NCBI GenBank assembly: GCA_947626135.1
Contig: CANQQZ010000008.1
Span: forward strand, 1-64,000
Source of the DNA: an uncultured Clostridia bacterium
GTDB taxonomy: Bacteria; Bacillota; Clostridia; UBA1381
DNA: 64,000 nucleotides
Direction: 5' to 3'
Part shown: piece after piece, positions 44,988 through 53,690 of the stretch
How positions within the stretch are numbered: the stretch's first letter is position 1
Layout: every line of letters begins with the position of its first letter
Position numbers and translations under genes: made by a program
The notes under the pieces: model-generated
The model's input: the letters and a program-made list of their open reading frames with translations, nothing else
What the model was told of the DNA's origin: nothing
Databases searched by the model: none

Positions 44988-46055
44988 TTAGTCCTCATCG
45001 TCTGTTTTAACCGGAGGAATTATGTCGCCGTTCTGCGCGGCGAGATATTCCTCATAGCTGTGATATTCCGCTTTATGCGGAGTCGGATGGAAATCCGCCT
45101 TATACGTAGTCGTATAGCTTCCTGTTTTTTCCGCTTTCGGCGCGTCATGCTTCGGCGCCTGCTGATGTCTTCCGCCGCGCTTGTCATAGCGGGGCTTGCT
45201 GCCGTGCTTGGGAGCGATAACCACCTTTCTGTACGGCTCCGAGCCTACGGAAAATGTGGATACGTTTTCGTTATCCTGCAAATTTGCGTGTATGATCCGT
45301 CTTTCATACGGATTCATGGGCTCGAGAGTGAACTTCTTGCCGGAGCGCGCAACCTTATCCGCAAGACGGTTGGAAAGAGCCACAAGAGCATCGGCGCGCT
45401 TCTCACGGTAATTTTCCGTGTCTATTGTCACCTTGATGTAATCGCCTTTATTTCTGCGGTTTACCACGAGCGACGTCAGGTATTGAATGCTGTCGAGCGT
45501 GTCGCCGCGCTTGCCGATTACTATACCCATATTATCTCCCGCGAGATTGACGGTCATCATGTCTGCCTCAAGCTCCACATCGGCTGTTACATCGATCTGC
45601 ATCGCGGCAAACATGCTTGTAAGGAAAATTTTTGCCGCCTCCACGGGGCTGTCCTCGTGCGAGGGAATATCAAATGTCGTCGGAACAAACGGCTTTACTG
45701 TGCCGACAGCTTCGGGCGCTTCTCCGTTTGCGTGCTCTCGGCTGTGATTTTTGCTGCGCTGCGCGCCGCGGTGTCTGCCGCGGTTCCGCTGGTTGCTTCT
45801 TTGGCGGGGCTGCGCGGCAGCCTCCTCCGGGTGAGTTTCTTCCGCCGCTTCCGGCTCTTCGGGGACATTGACCGTTACCTTTACAAGCGCCGGTTTTCCG
45901 CCGAAGCCCAAAAATCCTTTAGACGGCTCCTGTATTATCTCTATATCAACGCTCTCGCGCTGTGCGCCGAGCTCCCGCAACGCCGTCTCGATTGCTTCAT
46001 CTATGCTTTTTCCGCTTTTTACCGTTGTTCTGTCTTGATTCGGGAATGCTGACAA
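44988..46055 (-). CDS. jag: RNA-binding protein Jag (KhpB/EloR)
   Basis: A 355-residue RNA-binding protein linked to cell elongation and division. The Jag_N domain (KSIDEAIETALRELGAQRESVDIEIIQEPSKGFLGFG), a Gln/Arg/His-rich linker, a KH domain (VIGKRGDTLDSIQYLTSLVVNR) and an R3H domain (EPMNPYERRIIHANL) appear in order. No ATG or GTG exists before the conserved region; the start is TTG 46055, which follows GGAGG at good spacing and lies inside yidC, giving a 59-bp overlap. It is followed by a terminator, not by the common mnmE. Confidence 0.93.
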   Translation of the reverse strand: MSAFPNQDRTTVKSGKSIDEAIETALRELGAQRESVDIEIIQEPSKGFLGFGGKPALVKVTVNVPEEPEAAEETHPEEAAAQPRQRSNQRNRGRHRGAQRSKNHSREHANGEAPEAVGTVKPFVPTTFDIPSHEDSPVEAAKIFLTSMFAAMQIDVTADVELEADMMTVNLAGDNMGIVIGKRGDTLDSIQYLTSLVVNRRNKGDYIKVTIDTENYREKRADALVALSNRLADKVARSGKKFTLEPMNPYERRIIHANLQDNENVSTFSVGSEPYRKVVIAPKHGSKPRYDKRGGRHQQAPKHDAPKAEKTGSYTTTYKADFHPTPHKAEYHSYEEYLAAQNGDIIPPVKTDDED

Positions 46056-46953
46056 TTATTTCATCCTCCTTTTTGTTAAAATAGAAATTCAGTCCCACCT
46101 GCTGTATGATTTGCAGCACGGAGCTGATTATCCAGTAAAGTCCGATACCGGCGGGCAATGTAAATGTGAAAAATCCGGTCATGACCGGCATCATCCACAT
46201 CATAGTATTGGACATCTGCGCGGCGCTGTCCGCGTTCTGCGAATTATTCTTATTTTGTCCCGACATTGCCTGAGATACCTTCATTGAGCCGACTGACGCT
46301 ATTACGGCGAAAATCGGTATGAGCAGCAGCAAAACTATGCTCAGGTGCTCAAAATTTCCCTGGAATACCTCGCCTATATATTTCAATGCCGCCGACGGAA
46401 CATTCGCGAGGTTCATAAAGAACAGATTAAAGTTTATTACCCAATCGCTCTGACCCGCCTGAGCCGCCCACTGCGAAATATTCATCTGATTCATATTCGC
46501 GAGCTGCTCCTCTGTACGCGACGCCAGGCTGGCGTCCGCGAACCGGTCTCTCAAATCGTAAACTCTCCGTATTACGTCCGGCTCATTGAAGTCAACGTGA
46601 AGCAGGAATGATAACGGTCTTTGGATAACCTGATACAATCCGATAAGAATCGGCATTTGTATCAGCATCGGCAGACAGCCGCCGGACATGGAGATATTGT
46701 TATCGCGGTAGATTTTCATCATTTCGCGGTTTAAGCGCTCCTTGTCATTGGCGTACTTCTTTTGAAGCTCCTGCATTATAGGCTGGATTTTCTGCTGCTT
46801 TTTCATCGCCTTCTGCGATTTGATGTTCAGCGGAAACAGCAGCATCTTGATTATGATGGTAAAAAGAATAATCGCGATACCGTAATTCTGAACAAGGTTA
46901 TATATAAACTCGATTATATAACCCATCGGTCGTGTTATAATGTATTCAAACAT
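45997..46953 (-). CDS. yidC: Membrane protein insertase YidC
   Basis: A 318-residue YidC/Oxa1 insertase with five TM segments. The hydrophilic-groove region IIIKMLLFPLNIKSQKAMKK, SGGCLPMLIQMPILIGLYQVI, and a Lys/Arg-rich C-tail (KKRKKHR) are visible. The N-terminus lacks a lipobox, as in many Clostridial homologues. The jag ribosome site and start lie within the 3' end of this gene. Confidence 0.96.
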   Translation of the reverse strand: MFEYIITRPMGYIIEFIYNLVQNYGIAIILFTIIIKMLLFPLNIKSQKAMKKQQKIQPIMQELQKKYANDKERLNREMMKIYRDNNISMSGGCLPMLIQMPILIGLYQVIQRPLSFLLHVDFNEPDVIRRVYDLRDRFADASLASRTEEQLANMNQMNISQWAAQAGQSDWVINFNLFFMNLANVPSAALKYIGEVFQGNFEHLSIVLLLLIPIFAVIASVGSMKVSQAMSGQNKNNSQNADSAAQMSNTMMWMMPVMTGFFTFTLPAGIGLYWIISSVLQIIQQVGLNFYFNKKEDEIIVSIPESRQNNGKKRKKHR

Positions 46954-46981
46954 ATTCTATTTCCTCTCCGCTGTCATTATA

Positions 46982-47194
46982 TCAGGGAACGGGGTCATAT
47001 CCGCCCTTGTGGAACGGATGGCATTTCAAAATCCTGCGCACGGCAAGATACCCTCCCTTAAGCGCGCCGTATTTCTCTATCGCTTCGAGCGCATACTGTG
47101 AACAGGTGGGCGTAAACCGACAGCAGCTCCCACCCTTATACGGCGAAATGTGGCGTCTGTAAAATTTAATTAAGCTGATAAATATTTTTTTCAT
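46982..47194 (-). CDS. yidD: Membrane protein insertion efficiency factor YidD
   Basis: A 70-residue amphipathic protein that aids YidC insertion. The family signature [33 protein letters not shown] and [14 protein letters not shown] is complete. It overlaps rnpA by 4 bp. Confidence 0.96.
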   Translation of the reverse strand: MKKIFISLIKFYRRHISPYKGGSCCRFTPTCSQYALEAIEKYGALKGGYLAVRRILKCHPFHKGGYDPVP

Positions 47195-47523
47195 TTTAAT
47201 CCGAGCTTTCCGAAAACATATTCCATATCCCGTTTGATTTCATTGAACCCGACCTCGTCGGCGCGTCCGCGCGCGACGATAACAAAATCATATCCGTCGG
47301 GAAGGCTCTGTTCAATCGCTCTGTAGCTTTCACGCATCAGCCTTTTGGCGCGGTTGCGTCTGACGGCTTTACCGAAGGACTTTCCGACTGTCAGCCCGAG
47401 CCGCTTGTCCCTTCGGCGGGTTTTCAGCGCATATACAGCAACATACGCTCCGGCGCGGCTTTTGCCGCGCGAATACAGCCGTCTGAAATCTCTGTTCAGC
47501 TTAAGGCTTGACGTGTTGTGCAT
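47191..47523 (-). CDS. rnpA: Ribonuclease P protein component
   Basis: A 110-residue basic protein subunit of RNase P, which matures tRNA 5' ends. The conserved RNR block is seen as [22 protein letters not shown], and the N-terminal [15 protein letters not shown] is typical. It follows rpmH in the conserved order rpmH-rnpA-yidD-yidC-jag. Confidence 0.96.
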   Translation of the reverse strand: MHNTSSLKLNRDFRRLYSRGKSRAGAYVAVYALKTRRRDKRLGLTVGKSFGKAVRRNRAKRLMRESYRAIEQSLPDGYDFVIVARGRADEVGFNEIKRDMEYVFGKLGLK

Positions 47524-47622
47524 ACTTGTCCCTCCAAGGCGTTGACAATCAATCTCCCAAAAAGATAAAAAGGCAGAAGCGGGGCGCGTCCCCGACTTAT
47601 GCCTGTAACCCTTTCGGCTTGA

Positions 47623-47757
47623 TTACGCGGTTAACGATTTTCTGCCTCTTGACCTTCTTCTCGCTAAAATCTTTCTGCCCGATTTTGTGGACATTCTTTT
47701 TCTGAAGCCGTGTTCCTTGCTTCTCTGCCGTTTTTTCGGCTGAAATGTCATTTTCAT
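47623..47757 (-). CDS. rpmH: Large ribosomal subunit protein bL34
   Basis: A 44-residue, very basic protein reading [19 protein letters not shown] and ending SRGRKSLTA, clearly bL34. It is preceded by AGGAGG and lies 99 bp before rnpA. Confidence 0.97.
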   Translation of the reverse strand: MKMTFQPKKRQRSKEHGFRKRMSTKSGRKILARRRSRGRKSLTA

Positions 47758-47837
47758 TTTGCAGCACCTCCTGTTTCTTTTCTTAATTCATAGTCCAGAT
47801 TGACTATCTTCACTTCCGAAATTCAGACACCTTACAT

Positions 47838-47866
47838 ATTATATAGACTTTGCCGCCGGTTGTCAA
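47838..47866 (-). promoter_or_regulatory. rpmH promoter
   Basis: On the minus strand exact TTGACA (47861-47866) and TATAAT (47838-47843), 17 bp apart: a full consensus promoter for the rpmH-jag operon. Confidence 0.92.
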
Positions 47867-47883
47867 GCATTTTTTTCATAAAA

Positions 47884-47905
47884 ACAAAACCCCGAAGGGT
47901 TTTGT
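47884..47905 (-). terminator. Terminator of galE
   Basis: ACAAAACCC and GGGTTTTGT around a 4-base loop (TTCG on the minus strand), followed on the minus strand by TTTTTAT. Confidence 0.9.
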
Positions 47906-47950
47906 CTTTTATCGCGTTTTGCGCCCCGCAGCAGGGCGCTTTTTGGTACG

Positions 47951-48976
47951 TCAATCGTTAAAGCCGTTCGGATGCGAGGACTGCCAGCGCCAGCTGTCGG
48001 CGCACATTTCGGAAATGCCGCGCTTTGCCTCCCATTCAAGCTCGCGCTGTGCCTTTGCCGGGTCCGCGTAGCACTCGGCGATATCGCCGGGTCTGCGCTC
48101 CTCGATAATGTACGGCAAATCCTTTCCGCATGCTTTGGAGAATGCCTCTATTATCTGAAGAACACTGTAGCCGTTGCCGGTCCCGAGGTTGTAAATATGC
48201 ACACCCTCTTTGCCGGAGCAATGCTCTATAGCTTTAACGTGTCCCACGGCGAGATCTACAACATGGATATAATCGCGCACACCGGTACCGTCGGGAGTCG
48301 GATAATCATTGCCGTATACATGGACCTTCTCAAGCTTGCCCACCGCGACCTGCGCGATATACGGAAGAAGATTGTTCGGGATGCCCTTCGGGTCCTCGCC
48401 CATTTTTCCGCTTTCATGCGCGCCGATTGGATTGAAGTAGCGCAGAAGAGTTACGCTCAGCTTCGGGTTGGCTTTCTGCGCGTCGGTCAGAATGCGCTCT
48501 ATAAAAAGCTTTGTCGTGCCGTATGGATTGGTTGTGAGTATTTTGTCGCCCTTGTTATCCGTTTCCCTGATCGGGACGCTTTCCGGGTCGCCGTAAACCG
48601 TTGCCGAGGACGAGAATACGATATTGTTGCAGTTATGCTTCTCCATCGCTTCCATAAGATGAAGAGTGCCGGTGATATTGTTGTCGTAATATTTAAGCGG
48701 GATATGAGTCGATTCGCCGACCGCCTTAAGACCCGCGAAATGAATTACAGCGTCGATCTCATTCTCCTCAAAAACCTTTTCCGTCGCCTCATAGTCAAGC
48801 AAATCGACCTTGTAAAACGGAAAATCCTTGCCTGTCAGCTCTTTGACCGCGTCGAGGCATTTTTCCGACGCGTTGTAAAGATTATCAAGCACAACGATAT
48901 CATAGCCGGAATTTAAAAGCTCCACGCAGGTATGGCTGCCTATGTAGCCCGCGCCGCCGGTAACAAGTATTTTCAT
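47951..48976 (-). CDS. galE: UDP-glucose 4-epimerase
   Basis: A 341-residue short-chain dehydrogenase interconverting UDP-glucose and UDP-galactose. ILVTGGAGYIGSHTCVELL is the NAD motif, and the catalytic pair is Ser in FSSSATVYG with YxxxK in NPYGTTK. ATG 48976 is chosen at the conserved N-terminus with AGGGAGG upstream. A stand-alone gene supplying galactose units for surface polymers or galactose use, perhaps connected with the GH35 enzyme at 56495. Confidence 0.96.
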   Translation of the reverse strand: MKILVTGGAGYIGSHTCVELLNSGYDIVVLDNLYNASEKCLDAVKELTGKDFPFYKVDLLDYEATEKVFEENEIDAVIHFAGLKAVGESTHIPLKYYDNNITGTLHLMEAMEKHNCNNIVFSSSATVYGDPESVPIRETDNKGDKILTTNPYGTTKLFIERILTDAQKANPKLSVTLLRYFNPIGAHESGKMGEDPKGIPNNLLPYIAQVAVGKLEKVHVYGNDYPTPDGTGVRDYIHVVDLAVGHVKAIEHCSGKEGVHIYNLGTGNGYSVLQIIEAFSKACGKDLPYIIEERRPGDIAECYADPAKAQRELEWEAKRGISEMCADSWRWQSSHPNGFND

Positions 48977-49042
48977 ATAAATTTCCTCCCTTTTTCTTTT
49001 CTTCAATTATATACCATATGCCGCCGTTTTGCAATACGAAAT

Positions 49043-49795
49043 TCAAATTTTATCAAGCAGCGCGGGAAAATCGGCGCGGCATTTTTTTATTTCGGAGACG
49101 TCTGTTTCAACAGCGGCAAATTCCCTGTCGGTTTTCAAAAGCACGCGTCCGTCCGCGGCTGCCGCGAGTGATACTCCCGCGTATAAAGCCCCGTTATCGG
49201 AGCCGCGCGAGCAGCAGGACAGGCAAAGCGCCTGGTTTTCGATCGCGCGCGCGCGGTTTAGTATTTCCCAATGCGCGCCGCGCTGCCTTGGCCACGCGGA
49301 GCAGTTCAGAAAAATCTCTGCGCCCATATCCGTCATGGCGCGGTATTGCTCGGGGAAACGCAGATCGTAACAGATTGAGAATCCCACTCTTCCAAACTCT
49401 GTATCGCAGACCTTATAGCCGTTTCCCGCGGTCATCAGCTCCTTTTCGCCGCCGAATAAATGCGTTTTGGAATACCATCCGGCTGTTTCCCCGCGCCTGT
49501 CAAGTAAAAACGCGGTGTTATACAGCCTGCCGCTGCGCTTTTCAACGATACTGCCCGTGAAAATGTACGCGCCGGTTTCGGCGGCGGCGCCGCTCAGCAT
49601 TGACAGCGTTTCTCCTTCCGATGCTTCCGCCGCCTCACGGTAATTTTCGAACGCGAAAAAACCGACGTTCCACAGCTCCGGCAGCATATATATATCCGCG
49701 CCCGGATTTTGAGCGATTATGGATTTTACCCGCGATAAGCGTTCCCGCTTTGTTTCGCCCAAACGGTTTTCAAAGCTTATTATTCCTATTTTCAT
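49043..49795 (-). CDS. Carbon-nitrogen hydrolase (nitrilase superfamily)
   Basis: A 250-residue amidase. The catalytic triad is Glu in MLPELWN, Lys in WYSKTHLFGGE and Cys in SICYDLRFPEQYR. Length and the CYDLRFPE motif are closest to omega-amidase/Nit2-type enzymes, but several subfamilies look alike. A promoter (TTGAAA, TAAAAT, 17 bp) lies at 49866-49894 and AAAGGAGGCGG precedes the ATG. Confidence 0.92.
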   Translation of the reverse strand: MKIGIISFENRLGETKRERLSRVKSIIAQNPGADIYMLPELWNVGFFAFENYREAAEASEGETLSMLSGAAAETGAYIFTGSIVEKRSGRLYNTAFLLDRRGETAGWYSKTHLFGGEKELMTAGNGYKVCDTEFGRVGFSICYDLRFPEQYRAMTDMGAEIFLNCSAWPRQRGAHWEILNRARAIENQALCLSCCSRGSDNGALYAGVSLAAAADGRVLLKTDREFAAVETDVSEIKKCRADFPALLDKI

Positions 49796-50101
49796 CCGCG
49801 CCGCCTCCTTTGCGTTATGCGTCCGATAATGTCAGACGATAAAACCCCTGATTTTCGGTAACATTATTTTAACATAATTATCCGGATTTTTCAATCCCTA
49901 TCCGCGCGTGACCGAGTAGATACGATTCGGTGACGTGGGAGGATCGCCGCTGATTTTACAGCGCCGGCGGCGGACGCCGCGCTTATCAATATGCGGTTTA
50001 AAGCAAAAAAAGGGACACGCCGCCGTGCCCCCTTTTTCGTATATTTCAGACTGGATCCTATAATACGCTCTTTGCCGTGTTCCTGTCGGCGGGTGTTTGC
50101 G
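49796..50101. other. Intergenic region: nitrilase promoter, unexplained GC-rich hairpins, terminator
   Basis: The minus-strand nitrilase promoter is at 49866-49894. A terminator at 50005-50037 (AAAAAGGG and CCCTTTTT arms) serves the methyltransferase-STAS gene. Between them, 49900-50000 is GC-rich with small hairpins (CCGA/TCGG near 49909-49933). I recognise no RNA family or protein in it. Confidence 0.5.
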
Positions 50102-51353
50102 TTATATCAAATCCGTAAATCCCGTCTGGTCGAAGACAGTCTGAACCGTCTCGTTTTGTCCGGTAACGGTGAGATTGCCGTTTCCGACCTGCTTGATCAT
50201 AAGAAGCAGCACGCGCAGTCCGGCGGATGAAATATATTCGAGACCGGACGCGTCAACGACGATTTTTTCGACCTTTTCCCGGGCTGTCGTTTTCTCGTAA
50301 ACCCCGAGAAGCTCCGGCGCGGTTATGGAATCGAGTCTGCCGCGCAGGCTGATTTCCATTTTGCCGCCGTGAGCGTTCGCCGTCACGCCAAAGCTGTCGC
50401 TGTCATAGTTTTCTTCGATTTCCTTGTAGTTTTCGTCGGGAGTAAAAATCCAGATATGTACGTTTTCAAGTGACTTTATATAATCCGCCTTCGCCTCGTC
50501 CGAATAATCCGCGAGGCTGTGGATCTCCGTTATGTAATCAGACATCGGAACAATCTCCCATTTTAACCCGACCGAGCGCAGGAAGTCCGTTACCGTTTTC
50601 ATACTGTTTTCGTAATCATATGCCAAAACGGTCATGTTCTGCACCTCTATGTTTGTATCCGACTTCTCGGAGTATACATCCATAGTCTTTACCAGATCCT
50701 CAAACGCCGCTTCGCCGTGGACAGCCTTGAGCGCCGCCATAAACAGCGGGTTCATGTCCGGATCGGACGTTATCCATCGACCGCCAAATTCCTTGAGCAA
50801 ACGGCGGATATTCGTGCAAAGCTCCGTAAGCTCGGAGTTGTTAAAATATGTGAGCAAGCCGTCTGATATTATGGTGATTTCGCCGTCAACATTGTTTAGA
50901 GCGTCACGGAGCGAGCGGTAATTTGTCGCGTCGGCGCCGTGAAATTCCCTGCTCTTCATTCCGCGCTCGGCGCACATCTCCCCGATAACCGGAGCGATCT
51001 CGTCCGTTACGATTGGCAGATCGCAGCCTATGTAACGCATATCCTTACACGGCTCGCACAACGCGCGCGGCGTATATCCGCACCCGATATCGACAACTGT
51101 GCTGTTCTTATAGCTGCCTGCGATTTTGTTAATTGAGCGGAAGCGCGTTTCCGTCATGACAGTCAGTTCAGGACTGAGCGCGACCTCCTGCCTGTCCCCC
51201 CCCGCCGCCGAGAAGCGAGTCGGCGTCTATGCCGAATTTCTCAGCCAATACCGGCGCGTCCTTATCGCCCGCTATGCAGAGATGCAGCAGCATGGATTTC
51301 GCCGTATTGAATATCGGATTTGTTTGTTCTCTTAAATCCTGCTTCTCATTCAT
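50102..51353 (-). CDS. Methyltransferase-STAS fusion, frame interrupted at a G8 tract
   Basis: The gene starts at ATG 51353 with a promoter (TTGAAT/TAAAAT, 17 bp, 51407-51435) and AAAGGAGG. As sequenced, the first frame runs 61 residues and stops at 51168 because a run of eight G (51196-51203, C on the plus strand) shifts the reading. With seven or ten G it would join the 50102-51157 frame without a stop to give about 416 residues: an N-terminal region, a Rossmann methyltransferase of the leucine-carboxyl-methyltransferase type (VVDIGCGYTPRALCEP, DGLLTYFNNSEL) and a C-terminal STAS domain (KIVVDASGLEYISSAGLRVLLLM). The internal ATG at 51157 has no ribosome site at proper distance. Confidence 0.8.
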
Positions 51354-51547
51354 TGAGTGAGCCTCCTTTAATATATTTTTTGCCTGAACTTGATATACGT
51401 ATGGCTATTTTACCCTTTTTTTATCTAAAATTCAATATGCCGGTCATAAAAGGTGCTTTAAGCGGCACGAATAGTATCATGTTACTTAATAAATATCGCT
51501 TTTTGAGCTTCGGAGGCTTCGTATCAGTTTGTAAAGCGGCGTTTTTG

Positions 51548-52972
51548 TCAGCATTTCAGCTCAAACCAAAACATGCTGCCTTTGTCCTTCTTGCTGTCAA
51601 CGCCGAAGCGCGCGCCGTGTGCGGTCAGTATCTCCTTTACTATCGACAGTCCCAGCCCGTTCGCGCCGCGCTTTTTAGATGTGAAATATTTGTCCCAGAT
51701 ATGCGGCATATCCTCGGCGCTTATGCCGCTGCCGTTATCGCGTATCTCCGTTCGGACAGATGCGTCCTTTTCCGTGACCGAAACATAAACGCGCTTGTCG
51801 TCTCCGACATGGGCGACCGCGTTTGAGATAAGATTATAGAGCACCTGCTCAAGTCTTCGCGCGTCCGCCGTAACGTATTTTTGCGGCGCGATTTCGGCAA
51901 TTATTTCAATGCCGTCCGATTTGCATATCTGCGAAAACTGCTCCGCCGTTTTCCGCGCGAGAGCGCTTAGGTCCACGCGCTCAAATTCAAACGCCGCCGC
52001 GCCGGACTGTAATTTTGAATAATCGAGAATATCGTTTACCAGGAGCGAAAGCCTGTCCGATTCGCGGATAATAATTTCCGCGTCGTTTCCCGCGTCCGCG
52101 CTTCCGTCAAGATCGCGTATAAGCTCTGCGTAGCCCTTTATCATCGTGAGCGGCGTGCGTAGATCATGCGACACGTTTGCGAGCAAATCGCGGCGCAGCT
52201 TGTCGGTTTCGGCTATTTTTCCGGCGGCATATTCAAGGGATGCGGCAAGCTCGTCTGTTTCGGAGCAAAAGCCCTTATTGAATTTCAAATCAAAATCGCC
52301 GTTCGCCATTTTGAGCGACTGCTCGGAAAGCTCCGAGACGGGTTTTGAAAATCTTTTTGATATCCATACGGCTATAAAAAGTCCTATCAAAAGCGCGAGA
52401 AAAGTGACGGCGCAAAGCTGCAAGCGCAGTATCGCGACAGCCGAGCCTACCGCCCCGAGAGATGTGTTTATGTATAAAATATTTCCGTCCGAAAGCCGCC
52501 GCCCGTAAACGAGCGTATCGCTGCCGCCGTGTTCGATCGTATAGCAAACGCTGTCGCGATTACCTAATTTTTCAATAAAATCGCCGTAATGCTCCGGCAG
52601 ACGGCGGTATGTATCCTCCTGCCAGTTCTGCGTTTCGCCCGCCCGGTACGGATTTTGCCCGCCGCCGTGTCCGCGCTCGGCGGTTCTGTATGACGGACTG
52701 TATTCGTCCGCGCTGTATATGATGCTTCCGTTTGCGTCGGTGAGCAGGATCAATATGGAATTGTCAGACGCGAGCGCGTCCATCGCCTCCTCCGTGTTTT
52801 CCGCCCGGTAAATCTTGTCCGCAATCCCGCTTATCTGATGCTTCTGCATGGAATTGTAAAGGCTCTGCAAAAACACCGTTTGCAGCAGCCATAAAACTGC
52901 GAGAATTACCGCCGCGAACGCGGTGAAATATATCCACAGCTTAAATCCTATCGATTTAGTGTCGAGCTTCAA
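51548..52972 (-). CDS. Two-component sensor histidine kinase
   Basis: A 474-residue membrane sensor kinase. Two TM helices (about 12-32 and 181-203) flank an extracytoplasmic domain of about 150 residues. HAMP, HisKA (phospho-acceptor His in LLANVSHDLRTPLTMIKGYAEL), and HATPase (NLISNAVAH, IRDNGSGISAEDMPHIWDKY, GLGLSIVKEI) domains follow. It overlaps the regulator gene by 17 bp. The ligand is unknown, and no obvious target genes adjoin. Confidence 0.95.
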   Translation of the reverse strand: MKLDTKSIGFKLWIYFTAFAAVILAVLWLLQTVFLQSLYNSMQKHQISGIADKIYRAENTEEAMDALASDNSILILLTDANGSIIYSADEYSPSYRTAERGHGGGQNPYRAGETQNWQEDTYRRLPEHYGDFIEKLGNRDSVCYTIEHGGSDTLVYGRRLSDGNILYINTSLGAVGSAVAILRLQLCAVTFLALLIGLFIAVWISKRFSKPVSELSEQSLKMANGDFDLKFNKGFCSETDELAASLEYAAGKIAETDKLRRDLLANVSHDLRTPLTMIKGYAELIRDLDGSADAGNDAEIIIRESDRLSLLVNDILDYSKLQSGAAAFEFERVDLSALARKTAEQFSQICKSDGIEIIAEIAPQKYVTADARRLEQVLYNLISNAVAHVGDDKRVYVSVTEKDASVRTEIRDNGSGISAEDMPHIWDKYFTSKKRGANGLGLSIVKEILTAHGARFGVDSKKDKGSMFWFELKC

Positions 52973-53633
52973 ATTTATATCCCACCCCTCTTACGGTAAT
53001 AATGCATTCGCGGCAATCCCCCAAATGCGCGCGCAGCTGCTTTATCTGCCAGTCGACCGTTCTGTCCGCCGGATAATATTCATATCCCCAGACCGCGTCC
53101 ATGATTTTGTCGCGCGTCAGGACAACTCCCTCGTTTTTTACAAGATACAGAAGCAGATCGTATTCCTTCGCCGTCAGCTCTGTTTTTTCGCCGTTTATGT
53201 AAATAATTCTGCCAAGCGTGTCAATTTCTATATTGCCCGCATTGATTTTATCCGATTTTTCCGAAGATACGCCGCCGTGACGGGCGGTCACGACCTTAAT
53301 ACGCGCCATCAGTTCGCGCGGAGAAAACGGCTTTACTACGTAATCGTCCGCGCCCGTTTCAAAGCCGAACAGCTTGTCGTATTCCTCGCCGCGGGCGGAG
53401 AGCATTATAACGGGAATATCCTTCATGGCGCGTATTTCCTTGCACGCGGAAAAGCCGTCAAGCTCGGGCATCATCGCGTCCATGATGATAACGTCAAAAT
53501 CGGCTTCACGGCACATAGAGACAGCCTCCATGCCGTTTCCGGCTTCGGCTGTCTCATACCCTTCGCGTTCCGCGTAACGTCTGATGAGAGCCCGTATATC
53601 CGGCTCATCGTCAACAATTAAAATCTTCGCCAT
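52956..53633 (-). CDS. OmpR/PhoB-family response regulator
   Basis: A 225-residue regulator. The receiver has acidic residues DDE in ILIVDDEPDIR, the phosphorylated Asp in VIIMDAMMPELDG, and Lys in YVVKPFSPREL; a winged-helix DNA-binding domain follows (LTAKEYDLLLYLVKNEGVVLTRDKI, WQIKQLRAHLGD, VRGVGYKFE). ATG 53633 is at the conserved start; the longer open frame is spurious. It is first in the pair with the kinase. Confidence 0.95.
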   Translation of the reverse strand: MAKILIVDDEPDIRALIRRYAEREGYETAEAGNGMEAVSMCREADFDVIIMDAMMPELDGFSACKEIRAMKDIPVIMLSARGEEYDKLFGFETGADDYVVKPFSPRELMARIKVVTARHGGVSSEKSDKINAGNIEIDTLGRIIYINGEKTELTAKEYDLLLYLVKNEGVVLTRDKIMDAVWGYEYYPADRTVDWQIKQLRAHLGDCRECIITVRGVGYKFEARH

Positions 53634-53690
53634 CGTCACCGCCCCTTTCGATGATATTTTATCATAAATCCGCGGGAATTGCAATGAGGG

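Noticed and set aside
45060-46052. Long plus-strand open frame (330 residues)
   Set aside because: Antisense to jag, which has recognisable Jag_N, KH and R3H domains.
47758-47950. Replication origin upstream of rpmH
   Set aside because: Only a promoter and a terminator are seen; no cluster of TTATCCACA-type DnaA boxes and no dnaA gene.
47972-48916. Long plus-strand open frame (314 residues)
   Set aside because: Antisense to galE.
49900-50000. tRNA-Sec or a riboswitch in the GC-rich gap
   Set aside because: No T-loop, anticodon arm or CCA end, and no match to a riboswitch core that I know; left as unexplained.
51168-51353. A separate 61-residue gene
   Set aside because: It has the promoter and ribosome site of the methyltransferase-STAS gene and joins it after a one-base change in a G8 tract, so it is the N-terminal part of that gene.
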